DNA from: a bacterium
Lineage (GTDB): Bacteria; Bacteroidota; Ignavibacteria; Kapaibacteriales; UBA7675
NCBI GenBank assembly: GCA_030430495.1
Contig: JAUIKM010000006.1
Span: 62,001 to 126,000 of the forward strand
DNA: 64,000 nt
Reading direction: 5' to 3'
Below the pieces are notes generated by a model. The model had not been told where the DNA came from. It made no database searches and saw only the letters and a program-made list of their open reading frames with translations. Positions 1 to 11,566 of the stretch are shown piece by piece (position 1 is the stretch's first letter; each line of letters opens with the position of its first letter). The position numbers and the translations under genes are program-made.

Positions 1-520
1 AGGCGTCGGCTTTTTTGTTGAATACAACGACGTTCGGGCTGCGATACGTTCGCCGTCACTACAGCGACTTAAACCAGCTTTGTGGAGCGTGTTGCTGAGC
101 GGCTTGAGGCTTTTACTGTTTTTCTCGGCGTTTGCGGCTTGAGCGCTTGCCGGCGTAGCCGGCGCTTTTCTGACATTTTTGTTAATCACCGGGTGTTCAG
201 CGACAGACCCGCGGGTGTCAAGTTTTCCTGTTTGGAGTCTTCGAGAACAACAACTCCAGGCCGGTCCGGCACTGGCGGGTTTGCGGCTGCGAGATTAACA
301 GGAGCGGATTGAAGCGCCCACCGCAGGTGAGGCGTCGGCGCGCCCCCGCGTCAGTTTGACATCCGGAAATTGTCTGCCGCCGCTTGCAACAGAAGCCGAG
401 GTATATGATCGTTGAGCGGGTAAAAACCACTTGTGCTGTTATTGCAATTACACGCCGGACTGCCGCCGGACTTCAACTATGAGTTACTGTGTGTTCCGCA
501 CAAGGATTGCCGAATGTTCA

Positions 521-596
521 GTGTCGCGTGCGTCTGCGAGTGTCGCGTGCGTCTGCGAGTGTCGCGTGCGTTCGCGAGTGTCGCGTGCGTCTGCAA
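521..596. repeat. Four tandem copies of a 19-bp repeat (GTGTCGCGTGCGTCTGCGA)
   Basis: Units at 521, 540, 559 and 578; units 3 and 4 differ by 1-2 nt. Confidence 0.9.
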
Positions 597-1145
597 GATA
601 CGACGGTGTGCGCGCTTTTTCGGCGGCCGGGTGCGCAGACATCGTGCTTTCACGACGACTGAACAATGAACAACGAGAGTCGGCGATTGCCCTGAACACC
701 GGCCCGCGAACGCGAAGATTGGCCTGATTGGTGGAACGTCCGCTCCGGTGGCCGATCGGCCGCTTCAACAGCTCCGGATTTCCGGTTGCGCATCCGCTTG
801 ACGGCGTACATGACACAAAAAGCACAAATCTGCATACGCCTGGAGGTGTACGCCGCCCGTTGGCGGAATTCCGTTTGCAGGGTGTAAAAGTATGATGCAG
901 ATTGCGGGAGTTAACGTTTTGGTATGCATGCTGAAATTCAATTGTTCATGTTGTTATTGAACCGTCGCGGCGTGAACGCGGCGGCAGGAGGAGCTGTGTT
1001 AATGGTGCAGGTTCCGTCTCGGTGGTGGCGGCGGGCGAGAGGGCCCAGGATCTTCGCCGCAAGGCCTGCCCAATTTAAAACTTTGATGTATATTGCCGCA
1101 GCTCAAATCGCAAGTACTATTAACAAAAATCAACAGATACCAACC

Positions 1146-1532
1146 ATGAGTCAGCAAAGTACTTTTACCATTCAGTCCTGGAACGAAGAAACTTTTATTG
1201 AAAACGGCGAGAACAAAATGGTCGTCGCCAAAGTTGAGCAGAAGTACAGCGGTAACATTCAGGGAAGCAGCCGGTTGGAATACGTTATGTATTACATGGG
1301 CGCCGTGCGCGCGACTTTTGTGGGTCTTGAAGTCATCGAAGGAACAGTCGACGGAAAAAGCGGCTCTTTTGTCATCCGCCATGTCGGCGAGTTTAAAGAC
1401 GGAGCGGCGAACAGCCAATGGCAAGTCGTCGAGCAGTCCGGCACCGGCGAGCTCAGCGCCATCAGCGGCGGCGGGTCGTTCAGCGCCAAAGGCCGCGAAG
1501 TCGTCACCGAGCACAATCTCGAACTTGTTTGA
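1146..1532 (+). CDS. DUF3224-family protein
   Basis: MSQQSTFTIQSWNEETF...GELSAISGGGSFSAKGREVVTEHNLEL pattern; internal ATG of ORF 924..1532. Confidence 0.75.
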   Translation: MSQQSTFTIQSWNEETFIENGENKMVVAKVEQKYSGNIQGSSRLEYVMYYMGAVRATFVGLEVIEGTVDGKSGSFVIRHVGEFKDGAANSQWQVVEQSGTGELSAISGGGSFSAKGREVVTEHNLELV

Positions 1533-1837
1533 GCGACAATGTGTAAGCATTGAGTGAAGCCGGCCGCCTTCCGGCGGGGCGGTTCGCCGGGGAGTTTCCA
1601 GGGCGCCTGGCTGTTCACCGCGGTTGTGTGTTGATATCTCAATGTCTTTGTACTTCGGCGTACGCGCGAATATATCCGCGTTAACAAGCGGAGACATGTT
1701 TGGCGCATGAGCAATGTCGCCCGCTGACAAACAAGAGAAAGAAGCAAGCTGCCGAACGCAGTGAGGAAGCGAAGCGCTCTGGTCAGGGAGTCGTAAAATG
1801 TTGCGTCGTGCCGGACAGATGAGCGACTGTTAAACAA

Positions 1838-2458
1838 CTAAATTGTTTGCAGCAGTTTTTCGAGCGCTTCGCGGTCGCCTTTGATGGCCAGGCCGGAAGA
1901 CATGCGGTCGAGCGGGTGTTTGCCGTAGAGGAGTTTGCGCAGCGCCGCCAGGTTGCCGCCTATCTGCAAGTCCGCGTGAAGCGCCGCACCGCGCTGAATG
2001 TCGACGCGGTCAGGATTAAACTGCAACTCGTACTGCGCATCGCCGAGCGAGAGTTCAACCACTAGTGAAATGCCGCCGCGATACCGGCGTTTAAAGGCAA
2101 TTAACATCCACTCAAAGTTAACGTGGTCGCTCTTTTGCGGCGCATCCATGTAGCGCCCGCCCCAGGCGCCGAGTGCGTGAATAACCGGTTCCAGTTCGCG
2201 TCCCGCCGGCGTCAGCTGGTAAGCAATTGGTGAAGATGAGGCCGGGTAGCGCCGCCGTTCGAGCAGATTGTGTTCCTCCATTTCCTTGAGCCGCTTGGCC
2301 AGAAGGTTGCTGGTAATGCCGGGCAGACTTTTCTGCAGATCCGAATATCGCATCGGTCCGAGGAGCAGATTGCGGACCACGAGAAGCGTCCAACGCTCGC
2401 CGACGACGTCGAGCGCCTTGGCCAGACCGCAGAATTGTGAATATGTACGCTTGCTCAT
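1838..2458 (-). CDS. HxlR-family winged-helix transcriptional regulator
   Basis: QFCGLAKALDVVGERWTLLVVRNLLLGPMRYSDLQKSLPGITSNLLAKRLKEME is typical of HxlR; C-terminal SCP2-like extension. Confidence 0.85.
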   Translation of the reverse strand: MSKRTYSQFCGLAKALDVVGERWTLLVVRNLLLGPMRYSDLQKSLPGITSNLLAKRLKEMEEHNLLERRRYPASSSPIAYQLTPAGRELEPVIHALGAWGGRYMDAPQKSDHVNFEWMLIAFKRRYRGGISLVVELSLGDAQYELQFNPDRVDIQRGAALHADLQIGGNLAALRKLLYGKHPLDRMSSGLAIKGDREALEKLLQTI

Positions 2459-2462
2459 TGAT

Positions 2463-2477
2463 AGTAAAAGCTTTACT
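2463..2477. promoter_or_regulatory. Inverted repeat AGTAAA-AGC-TTTACT between the HxlR gene and the divergent membrane gene, candidate operator
   Basis: Palindrome in the 62-bp divergent intergenic region. Confidence 0.45.
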
Positions 2478-2520
2478 TTTGAATAGCTGCTGCTTGTCTC
2501 AAAATACACATGGTCGCGTC

Positions 2521-3243
2521 ATGATCCAAGCGTCGGAGTTTTTAAGCACGGGATTTATTCTGCTGTCGGTGCTGTGTGCGCTGATGTTTGTGTGGGCCAT
2601 AGCCGCCTCGGCAAAATTGGCGGGAGTCCAAAAACGGCGGCGCAAAGCGCAGATTCGGAATGCGTCCGCGGCCACAATTGTGTGGATGGGCCTGACCTAC
2701 TGGTGCGCGAGCGCGGGCCTGCTGGCATTCGGTCCCATGCCGCCGCGCCTGCCGATCCTGATCAATATCGGATTTGTGCTCGTCTTTGTCACGGCATTTT
2801 CACGCCTCGGCACACAGCTTGCAAAACTGCCGTTTCACCTGCTTATCGGTTTTCAAACGTTCCGCATCGCGGTGGAAATCCTGCTGCACCGCGCGTACGT
2901 TGAAGGGCTCATGCCGGTGCAGATGTCTTTTGAGGGCTATAACTTCGACATCCTGAGCGGAATTACGGCGCTGCTTCTGCTGCTGATTGCCAAACGGCGA
3001 CCGCTCGACCGCAGGCTGATTCTGACATGGAACATCCTCGGTTTAACCCTGCTGCTGACAATTATCGGCATCGCAGTTGTGTCGATGCCGATAGACGGAA
3101 TCCGCTTGTTTAACAACGAACCGGCCAACACCTGGGTGACGCGTGCGCCCTTTGTCTGGCTGCCGACGGTGATGGTTTTTATGGCCATGCTGGGGCACCT
3201 GCTGGTATTCCGCAAGTTGCGGAGCGCTCAGAGCGGCAAATAA
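2521..3243 (+). CDS. Hypothetical polytopic membrane protein
   Basis: Several hydrophobic helices; ATG at 2521; divergent from the HxlR gene. Confidence 0.7.
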   Translation: MIQASEFLSTGFILLSVLCALMFVWAIAASAKLAGVQKRRRKAQIRNASAATIVWMGLTYWCASAGLLAFGPMPPRLPILINIGFVLVFVTAFSRLGTQLAKLPFHLLIGFQTFRIAVEILLHRAYVEGLMPVQMSFEGYNFDILSGITALLLLLIAKRRPLDRRLILTWNILGLTLLLTIIGIAVVSMPIDGIRLFNNEPANTWVTRAPFVWLPTVMVFMAMLGHLLVFRKLRSAQSGK

Positions 3244-3524
3244 ATGCGGTGGCCGACGGAGAGATAGTAATAAGGAGTCGAAAGCGGTGCAGAGTGGAAA
3301 AATACCGCGGCGCAGCATTTTTCCTTTGCATTTGTAGATGCGCGCGGTTTAACTTTGTGCGTTCCCGAAGGAACAAAGCAGAATGACAAATCGTCGCTTC
3401 CATATCGCCCCGCGCCCGGCACACACGGTCCATACACCGGCATCCTGTTCGATGTGTATGTGCATGTGTTTGAGCGATCCAGGAAGGGGATGACGGTCTC
3501 GTCACAACTGCGCACACAATTGCA

Positions 3525-3556
3525 AAGCCCTTCCGACTAAACGGAAGGGCTTTTTT
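3525..3556 (+). terminator. Rho-independent terminator
   Basis: AAGCCCTTCCG-actaaa-CGGAAGGGCTT followed by T-run. Confidence 0.85.
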
Positions 3557-3730
3557 GTTTTATGTCAAATCCGGACAACAAGCGTGAATTCAGGCAAACA
3601 GCATAACTCAAGGCGATCAATCGCACGGCCTCTGGGCTGTATGATGATGTGCTGCCGTATGCACCGCCCCGCGAGGGAGGAGCCTGAATAGCTGCGCCGG
3701 AGTTTAACGGCAAACGCAATCGTCATTCGG

Positions 3731-3762
3731 AGCCTTCCCCACAGTGTGCGGAAGGCTTTTTT
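3731..3762 (+). terminator. Terminator/attenuator hairpin immediately upstream of metY
   Basis: AGCCTTCC-(11 nt)-GGAAGGCT followed by TTTTT, 30 nt before the metY start codon. Confidence 0.75.
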
Positions 3763-3779
3763 GTTTAATGGAAAATTGA

Positions 3780-5108
<1,329 letters not shown>

Positions 5109-5185
5109 CGCGGCGGAATTCTATCGCGTGCGTTTTATTAACATCTTAACAGAAGCAGGTGTGCTTCTTTCAGCCTGGAGTCGAT

Positions 5186-6226
5186 ATGTCCGATGTGCAG
5201 ATGTTTAAAAGCCATGAGCCGTTTGAGCTGGAGTCCGGCGTACAACTTCCATGTCTGGAGACGGCCTGGACGGCACGGGGCCGCCGCGCCGCGGACGATT
5301 CCAACATCGTCTGGATTTTTCACGCCCTGACGGCCAACGCCGAACCGCGCGACTGGTGGCCGGATATGGTCGGCGTCGGCAAAACATTTGATCCGCGGCG
5401 CGACTACATCATCTGCGCCAACGTGCTCGGCTCCTGCTACGGCGGCAGCGGCCCGGCGAGTGTTAACCCCGCTTCCGGCCGGCAATATCTGGCCGACTTC
5501 CCGCTGGTCACGATCCGCGATATGGTTCGAGCGCACGACCTGCTGCGGCGTCGTCTGGGAATTAAACAAATTGCCCTCGGCGTCGGCGCTTCATTGGGTG
5601 GGCAGCAGGCGCTGGAGTGGGCGGCGACCATGCCGGACCTGTTCAGCCGCCTGGTGCTGATCTCCACCAATGCCGAGCACTCGCCATGGGGACGCGCGTT
5701 TAATGCCACGCAGCGCATGGCGCTGGAAGCGGATGAGAGCCTGCACGGCGCCGGGCCGGAGGGCGGACACAGGGGCCTGATGGCGGCGCGCGCCGCGGCG
5801 ATGCTCTCGTACCGCACCTACGAATCCTTTGCGCGGACGCAGGCCGACGTCGCATCGGTGATGCACAACTACCGCGCCGATTCGTATCAGCGCTACCAGG
5901 GCGTCAAGCTGGCGCATCGCTTTAACGCCTGGTCCTACTATCGCCTCACACAGGCCATGGACAGTCACGATATCGGTCGCGGTCGCGGCGGCGTCGAGGC
6001 TGCGCTGGCGCGAATTGAAGCCGAGGCTCTGCTGGTGGGCTGCAACTCGGACGGCCTCTTTCCGCCCGCCGAACAGCGTCGCATTGCCGCTGGACTTAAA
6101 CAGGCGCGCTACGTCGAAATTACCTCGCCCTACGGACACGATGGTTTTCTGGTCGAGAGCCTGCAACTACACAACCTGATCAAGAATTTTGTGCCGGAAC
6201 TCGCGCCGGCAACAGGAGAACTATGA
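5186..6226 (+). CDS. metX: Homoserine O-acetyltransferase
   Basis: ANVLGSCYGGSGPASVNP...GVGASLGGQQALEWA...SPYGHDGFLVE; alpha/beta hydrolase MetX motifs. Confidence 0.93.
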   Translation: MSDVQMFKSHEPFELESGVQLPCLETAWTARGRRAADDSNIVWIFHALTANAEPRDWWPDMVGVGKTFDPRRDYIICANVLGSCYGGSGPASVNPASGRQYLADFPLVTIRDMVRAHDLLRRRLGIKQIALGVGASLGGQQALEWAATMPDLFSRLVLISTNAEHSPWGRAFNATQRMALEADESLHGAGPEGGHRGLMAARAAAMLSYRTYESFARTQADVASVMHNYRADSYQRYQGVKLAHRFNAWSYYRLTQAMDSHDIGRGRGGVEAALARIEAEALLVGCNSDGLFPPAEQRRIAAGLKQARYVEITSPYGHDGFLVESLQLHNLIKNFVPELAPATGEL

Positions 6227-7452
6227 GCCGCACAACAAAAATTGGTCTGTTTGGATTTGGCTGCGTCGGACGCGGATTCTATCAGATCGCAACCGCCGCA
6301 ACAAACAGCAAGATCGAGATAGCTGCGATCTGTGTTAAACACCCGGATAAAGCGCGGTCGCTGCCGCGGGACGTGTTTACCTTTGATGCCGATGCGATCA
6401 TTAACAATCCCGACATCGACATCGTTGTTGAACTTATCGACAATGCCGAGGACGCCTTCAAGATCGCAAGCGCCGCTTTGCGCAAAGGCAAACCGGTGGT
6501 GTCCGCCAATAAACGCATGATTGCCGAGCGCTTTGCCGAGTTGCAGCAACTTCAGCGCGACGGCGGCTCGCGCCTTCTCTACGAGGCCGCCGTCGGCGGC
6601 AGCATTCCAATTATTCGCGCGCTGGAAGCCTATTTTGACGGCAGCGCCGTCCGTTCGCTCGGCGGAATTGTCAACGGTTCGTCCAACTATGTCTTAACGC
6701 GCATGCAGGACGACGGTCTCAGTTACGATGAAGCGCTGGCCGAGGCGCGGGAAGCCGGTTTTGCCGAAAGCGATCCGACGCTCGACCTGGGTGGTTTTGA
6801 CGCGCGCAACAAGTTGAGCATTCTGACGCGGCACGCTTTGTCCTGCCGCCTGGCGCCTGAAAAAATTCCGACCTTCGGCTTGCGCTCGGTTAACAGTCTG
6901 GACGTTCTGTGGGCTCGGGAGCACTCGCTGAGAATTGTGCCGGCCGTCAGTGCACGGCGCTTGACAGGCGGCGTGTGCGCCTGGTCCGCGCCGCAGCTGG
7001 TGACGCAATCCGAACGCATCGGATCCGCCGTAGGCGAAAACAATATCGTGCTGGTTGAAGATGCCAACGGCGTCACGACTGAGTTCACGGGCAAGGGCGC
7101 CGGCGGAATTCCCACCGCGGCCGCGGTCCTGGCGGATGTTAACGCGCTCAACCGCAACTTTGCCTATCGGCCTGTTAATGATCGTCACTGCGGAGTCGCG
7201 TCGTTGGATGATTTGGTTGATGTTCTGATTCGCGGCGCCGGCGATGACAATCGCATTCCGGTGGAGTTCCAGGATGTCTATCTGGAGGAAGATTATCGCA
7301 ACAGCCGGATTGTCGTTGGACGAGCCGCGTTAAACAAACTCGCATCCGGCCATCTGCCTCGCAGGCGCGGCAGTTTTGTCGCCTTGTTGTCCGGTCCGAC
7401 GGTCGCGCAGTTAACAGGGCGCGGGGTGGGAGCTGCCGCCTGTGTCTGTTGA
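6223..7452 (+). CDS. hom: Homoserine dehydrogenase
   Basis: FGFGCVGRGFYQ NAD-binding; GIVNGSSNYVLTRM...EAREAGFAESDPTLDLGGFDARNKLSIL; ATGA overlap with metX. Confidence 0.93.
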   Translation: MSRTTKIGLFGFGCVGRGFYQIATAATNSKIEIAAICVKHPDKARSLPRDVFTFDADAIINNPDIDIVVELIDNAEDAFKIASAALRKGKPVVSANKRMIAERFAELQQLQRDGGSRLLYEAAVGGSIPIIRALEAYFDGSAVRSLGGIVNGSSNYVLTRMQDDGLSYDEALAEAREAGFAESDPTLDLGGFDARNKLSILTRHALSCRLAPEKIPTFGLRSVNSLDVLWAREHSLRIVPAVSARRLTGGVCAWSAPQLVTQSERIGSAVGENNIVLVEDANGVTTEFTGKGAGGIPTAAAVLADVNALNRNFAYRPVNDRHCGVASLDDLVDVLIRGAGDDNRIPVEFQDVYLEEDYRNSRIVVGRAALNKLASGHLPRRRGSFVALLSGPTVAQLTGRGVGAAACVC

Positions 7453-7463
7453 AGGTTCAAAAA

Positions 7464-7520
7464 AAACAGTTTGCACGACGTACCGCAGCCGCTACCGCGG
7501 TACGTCGCGACAAACTGTTT
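7464..7520. repeat. Long inverted repeat / hairpin downstream of hom
   Basis: AAACAGTTTG-cac-GACGTACCGC-(10 nt)-GCGGTACGTC-gcga-CAAACTGTTT; A-run on the 5' side gives a T-run only on the minus strand. Confidence 0.9.
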
Positions 7521-7682
7521 GCGCTCCTGATGGCGTGTCAATCTGCAACTCTTCCCATTCAACTGCAAGTGCGTCGATTGGGACTTTTATAGGTAGGCCG
7601 CCACAAATCGCGTCCTCGCCTTCTCGGCGGAATTGCGTAGATTTGTCGCGGAAAAGCTTCAAAAATCATTGGCACGGCTTCA

Positions 7683-8069
7683 ATGCAACGTCTTCGGCTG
7701 ATTGTTTTACTGCTTCTGGCCGGCGCGCTCACGTCCTGCGACCCGATCAACCCGGTGTACTTCGTCAACGACTCCGGCGACACGCTCTACATGCGCACCA
7801 CGCCGGATTCGCTGGAACGCGTCTACGTGCAGATCCCGCACTCCCGCCGCGACACATCGGTCACGCCGATGATGATCGTATTGCCGCCCGGCGACACCTG
7901 CCTGTACGGTTATATCATCGGCGACCTCTACAAAAGCGATGTGTTTGAGCGCATCGACATCGGCTCGGCAGGCGGACGCAGAACGATCCAGGGGAAAGAT
8001 TCGGTCCACGCCCGTATGACCACCGCCAGCTACGGCGCCGGCGACGAATACTTTTTTCACTTGCCTTGA
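7683..8069 (+). CDS. Small hypothetical lipoprotein
   Basis: MQRLRLIVLLLLAGALTSCDP lipobox-like signal peptide. Confidence 0.65.
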   Translation: MQRLRLIVLLLLAGALTSCDPINPVYFVNDSGDTLYMRTTPDSLERVYVQIPHSRRDTSVTPMMIVLPPGDTCLYGYIIGDLYKSDVFERIDIGSAGGRRTIQGKDSVHARMTTASYGAGDEYFFHLP

Positions 8070-8841
8070 TTTTTTGTTTGTCAGCGAGATTGAAGCCGGC
8101 AGCATCGCAGTTGAGTCGAGCGTCGTTGCCGTAGGTGTTTGTCAACCTGTCCTCGTGCCGCTGAGTTCCCGGATAGTGTGTTTGACTTCTGATTTGCGTT
8201 CGCCCCGCTCCGCCGACAGCTCCGCGGCCGTGGCAGTCTCCGACTTCGACTCACGGCTTGAGTGTTTTGTACTGCGCGGCTTGACGTCTCGTCTTGTCTA
8301 CGCTCAGGCCACGAATACGTTAAACCACAAAACCTGCAACGTTCAACCGCCGGAAGCCCCCGTTCAGTGTTTTCCTGTTGATTGTTTTTGTACGGCTTCA
8401 CATGTTGCGCAGAGGGATTCATCCGCGCTGGGCGCGCTGCGCCGGTTCCCCGGTCCGAGGTCAGGTCCGCGCGAACAGATTGAGCCCGGAAGCCGACCAG
8501 TGTCGAGAGCATTTGTTAACTCATTCATGTGCAGAGGGGATGGGCCGGGAAGGTGCGCCGGAACTATGTCATGTACATGCTCCGGCCAGAAATGTCGAGC
8601 GAGAGGCACACCAATGTTCAGTTCGTCGGAAACACATGTGTAAACCGGCGCAAAACTGAATATTCATGCGTGGACGCAAGCGCCTGGCAGCCGACGACTG
8701 GTAGTTGAAGACTGCTGTCGGACGCCCGAGTGCCGACGTCTGGTCTTTGTCGCCAAAATACCGTACCTGTTTAATTCACTCGATACCTGAATGGTGGGGC
8801 TATGTCGATTGGACCTACAGAATCGCGCTCCAACAAACACC

Positions 8842-8859
8842 TACCCAATTTTTACCCTG
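8842..8859 (+). promoter_or_regulatory. Direct repeat TACCCAA-N4-TACCCTG, upstream of the TPR-LuxR gene
   Basis: 11-bp period direct repeat, same architecture as three sites downstream. Confidence 0.5.
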
Positions 8860-9094
8860 TTCTCTGAAATTTCTTTCGCAACCCCTCTGTTACCGGCCCG
8901 TTTGCCTTTTCATCGCCCGGTCCCGCGTCGCTTCCCGCAGCCAAAAATTTTGATTGCGCGGCGCTGAAGGGTATTTTCCCGTCGATTCAGGTGCGGCCAA
9001 CTGCTTCCGATTAATGGTTGAGATCAACGGACCGGTCCGGGCCACGAAATCGTCCGTTATGTTTTGACGATACGCGCCGATATTTGAGAGTGAC

Positions 9095-10783
9095 ATGCAG
9101 ACCCAACTTGGAAAATCCGATAAAACAGTCGATTCACATAAAGTGATGCGCGAGAAAATCCGCTTCACCCGCGAAATGATCGACAAGATTTTCAGCGACA
9201 ACCCTCAGTCGGCCATGGCGCTTGCCAACGAAGGTCTGGATATGGCGCGAACAATCAACGATCAGGAGCAGGCCGCCTGGTTCCTCTCGCGTATCGGATC
9301 GTGTTATCACTGGCTCTCGCGCTTTGAAGAAGCTGAGGCCACGCTCAAGGAATCGGCCGATATCTATCGCCGTCTCAATGACACGCCTGCTTACTACCGC
9401 ACGCTTTCAGTACTGGTCGGACTCAAAAACACCAAAAACGAGTACACCGACGCCCTGCAACTGGCCGGCAAAGTAATCATCTATCACCGCGAACACGGGC
9501 GCAAGCGAATGGACTACGTTCGCATTCTGATTCACGCCTGTCAGGCGCATTGTGCCCTCGGTCAGTACACCGACGCCCTGGAGTGCGCCTACGAAGGTCT
9601 CGCCATCGCTGAAAACCTTGCGTCCAAAGAGTCCGTCGGCAACCTGGCGATGATCTACCTCAACATCGGCAACATTCATTATTACATGGAGGACTACTCC
9701 AAAGCCGATGAGTACTACCAACGCACCGCCGAGGAATACCGCCGCGAAGGCAAGCTGATTGGACAGGGAATCACTCTGTTGAACCAGGCCCGCATCTACT
9801 GGCGCGCCCGCGGCGAATACGAAACCGCGCTGGAGCTGCAATTTCGCGCGCTCGAAATTTTCATCAAACTCGGCAACAGCATCGAACAAATCAAAGTCGT
9901 GCTGGATATCGCCCTCGTCTATGCGCGTCTGCAGCGCTTTGATCAGGCCGTTGAGTTCCTCGAACGCGCCGATTCACTCGGCAAGTCCGTCCTCGATCAG
10001 GACAATTTCCTCGTGCCCTGCATTTATCTGCGCAAGGCCGATGTCTACTCGCTCATGCACGACGACGCCAAAACGCTCAGCAACCTCAAAGCCGCGCTCG
10101 ACATCGACGAGGCGCACAACAACCCGACGCTGATGAGTTCGATCCACGAGCTCCTGTCCAATTACTACGAGCGCCAGCGCGATTTCCACAAAGCCTTTGA
10201 ACATTACAAGGAACACCTGCACCAGAACGACGCCGTCCGCGGCGCGCACCGCCAGCGCAGCATCGACGAGATCGAAGGCCGCGCCGAGCGCGAACGCATG
10301 TCGCGCGAAGCCGAGTCGCTCAAATCCCAGCTGATTTCACTGGAGCACGAAAACCAGCGCAAGTCCAAGGAAGCCGAGCTGCGCGCCCTGCACCTCTGGC
10401 AGAAAAATGAAGTGCTCGGCAAAATCAAATCCTATATCGACTCCATCGACCGATTTTCCGATCTGGACAAACGCAAGCTCAGCGCCGACGTGCGCCGCTA
10501 CATCCAGGAAGGCATGGAGATCGACTACAAGTGGGAACAGCTCGAAAGTGTGCTCGGCAGCCTCCAGGCCGAATTCCTCGAAAAACTCATGCGCGAGCAG
10601 CCGGAGATCACCGCCACGGAAAGTAAAATCTGCGCGCTCATGAAAATGCGTCTCGAAACCAAGGAAATCGCCGGCATGCTGTTTATCTCGCCCCAGACCG
10701 TCTACACCCACCGCAAGCGCATTCGCCGCAAATTGGGCCTCAAGGCCGACGAAAGCCTGGTCACATTTTTGGAGCGATTATAG
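9095..10783 (+). CDS. TPR-repeat protein with C-terminal LuxR-type HTH
   Basis: Tandem TPRs, coiled coil, then ITATESKICALMKMRLETKEIAGMLFISPQTVYTHRKRIRRKLGL. Confidence 0.9.
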   Translation: MQTQLGKSDKTVDSHKVMREKIRFTREMIDKIFSDNPQSAMALANEGLDMARTINDQEQAAWFLSRIGSCYHWLSRFEEAEATLKESADIYRRLNDTPAYYRTLSVLVGLKNTKNEYTDALQLAGKVIIYHREHGRKRMDYVRILIHACQAHCALGQYTDALECAYEGLAIAENLASKESVGNLAMIYLNIGNIHYYMEDYSKADEYYQRTAEEYRREGKLIGQGITLLNQARIYWRARGEYETALELQFRALEIFIKLGNSIEQIKVVLDIALVYARLQRFDQAVEFLERADSLGKSVLDQDNFLVPCIYLRKADVYSLMHDDAKTLSNLKAALDIDEAHNNPTLMSSIHELLSNYYERQRDFHKAFEHYKEHLHQNDAVRGAHRQRSIDEIEGRAERERMSREAESLKSQLISLEHENQRKSKEAELRALHLWQKNEVLGKIKSYIDSIDRFSDLDKRKLSADVRRYIQEGMEIDYKWEQLESVLGSLQAEFLEKLMREQPEITATESKICALMKMRLETKEIAGMLFISPQTVYTHRKRIRRKLGLKADESLVTFLERL

Positions 10784-10844
10784 ATTTCCTGCCGATTTTT
10801 ACTGCCTGCCCGGATCGTGGCAAGTTCTCCCGGCGGCTGGTTCT

Positions 10845-11074
10845 TACCCAACGAATACCCAGTTCCTTTCGGCGGCCGCAATGGTTTTAACCCCTGCCTT
10901 CTACTGTTGAATCGGCTATTCTGTGCTTTTTTGGACGAAAAGGCGTCGCGCTTGCTTCGTAATTTCGCGGCAAGGGACGAACTGATGCCTACCCAAGAAT
11001 TACCCAACTGGTCCCGGCAACTACAGGTCGCAAGGCTTTGACTACGTAGTTCTGCTTACCTAACGATTACCAAT
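10845..11074 (+). promoter_or_regulatory. Cluster of three TACCYAA-N4-TACC direct-repeat pairs
   Basis: 10845 TACCCAA-CGAA-TACCCAG; 10990 TACCCAA-GAAT-TACCCAA; 11057 TACCTAA-CGAT-TACCAAT, each with 11-bp period. Confidence 0.55.
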
Positions 11075-11566
11075 GTCCGGCAGTAGTATTGCGCCGCCCC
11101 GCGTTGTATATTGCCCGCGGTTGATTTAACAAGCAATTGTTAATCAACGTTTGTATCAATCTGTGTGTGGGTGGTTATCCCCGTAGCGTCTATTGTCGTG
11201 GAAGGAAATGTGGGGCGGCCGGCTTGTCGCCCGAAGTTTCGTCGCTGCCCACGATATTTACTGCGCTGCGGGGATAACGTTTTAATACACCGCCGCGCGC
11301 CCCCTTCAGCCCCCGGTGCCGCGTAATTACTCGCACTGTTGGTGGTCGCTTGCTTTTCCTGACTCTCTTGTTAGTCGCCGTATGCACAGCTCGCCGTCTG
11401 CGAGTCACCGGTTTTTTTGCACCCGATTCGCCTGTTTAAGTGTGCGCATCCTGTGTCGCGAATAAAAGCGCCGCGACAACAATAAGCCGGCTTGCATGTC
11501 CGTCGGCTCTCAAATTGTATCGACAACCGTTCCTCTCGTGGTTGCGATACCTTGTTTTACATCCGC

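Noticed and set aside
521-596. CRISPR-like repeat array
   Set aside because: Units are head-to-tail without spacers and only 19 bp; no cas genes in the window
999-1730. Long minus-strand ORF opposite the DUF3224 gene
   Set aside because: Antisense shadow ORF; plus-strand protein has recognisable family features
8074-8643. 189-aa plus-strand ORF in the 8.1-9.0 kb gap
   Set aside because: No recognisable domain, begins inside the repeat element after a stop codon, competing ORFs on both strands; treated as noncoding
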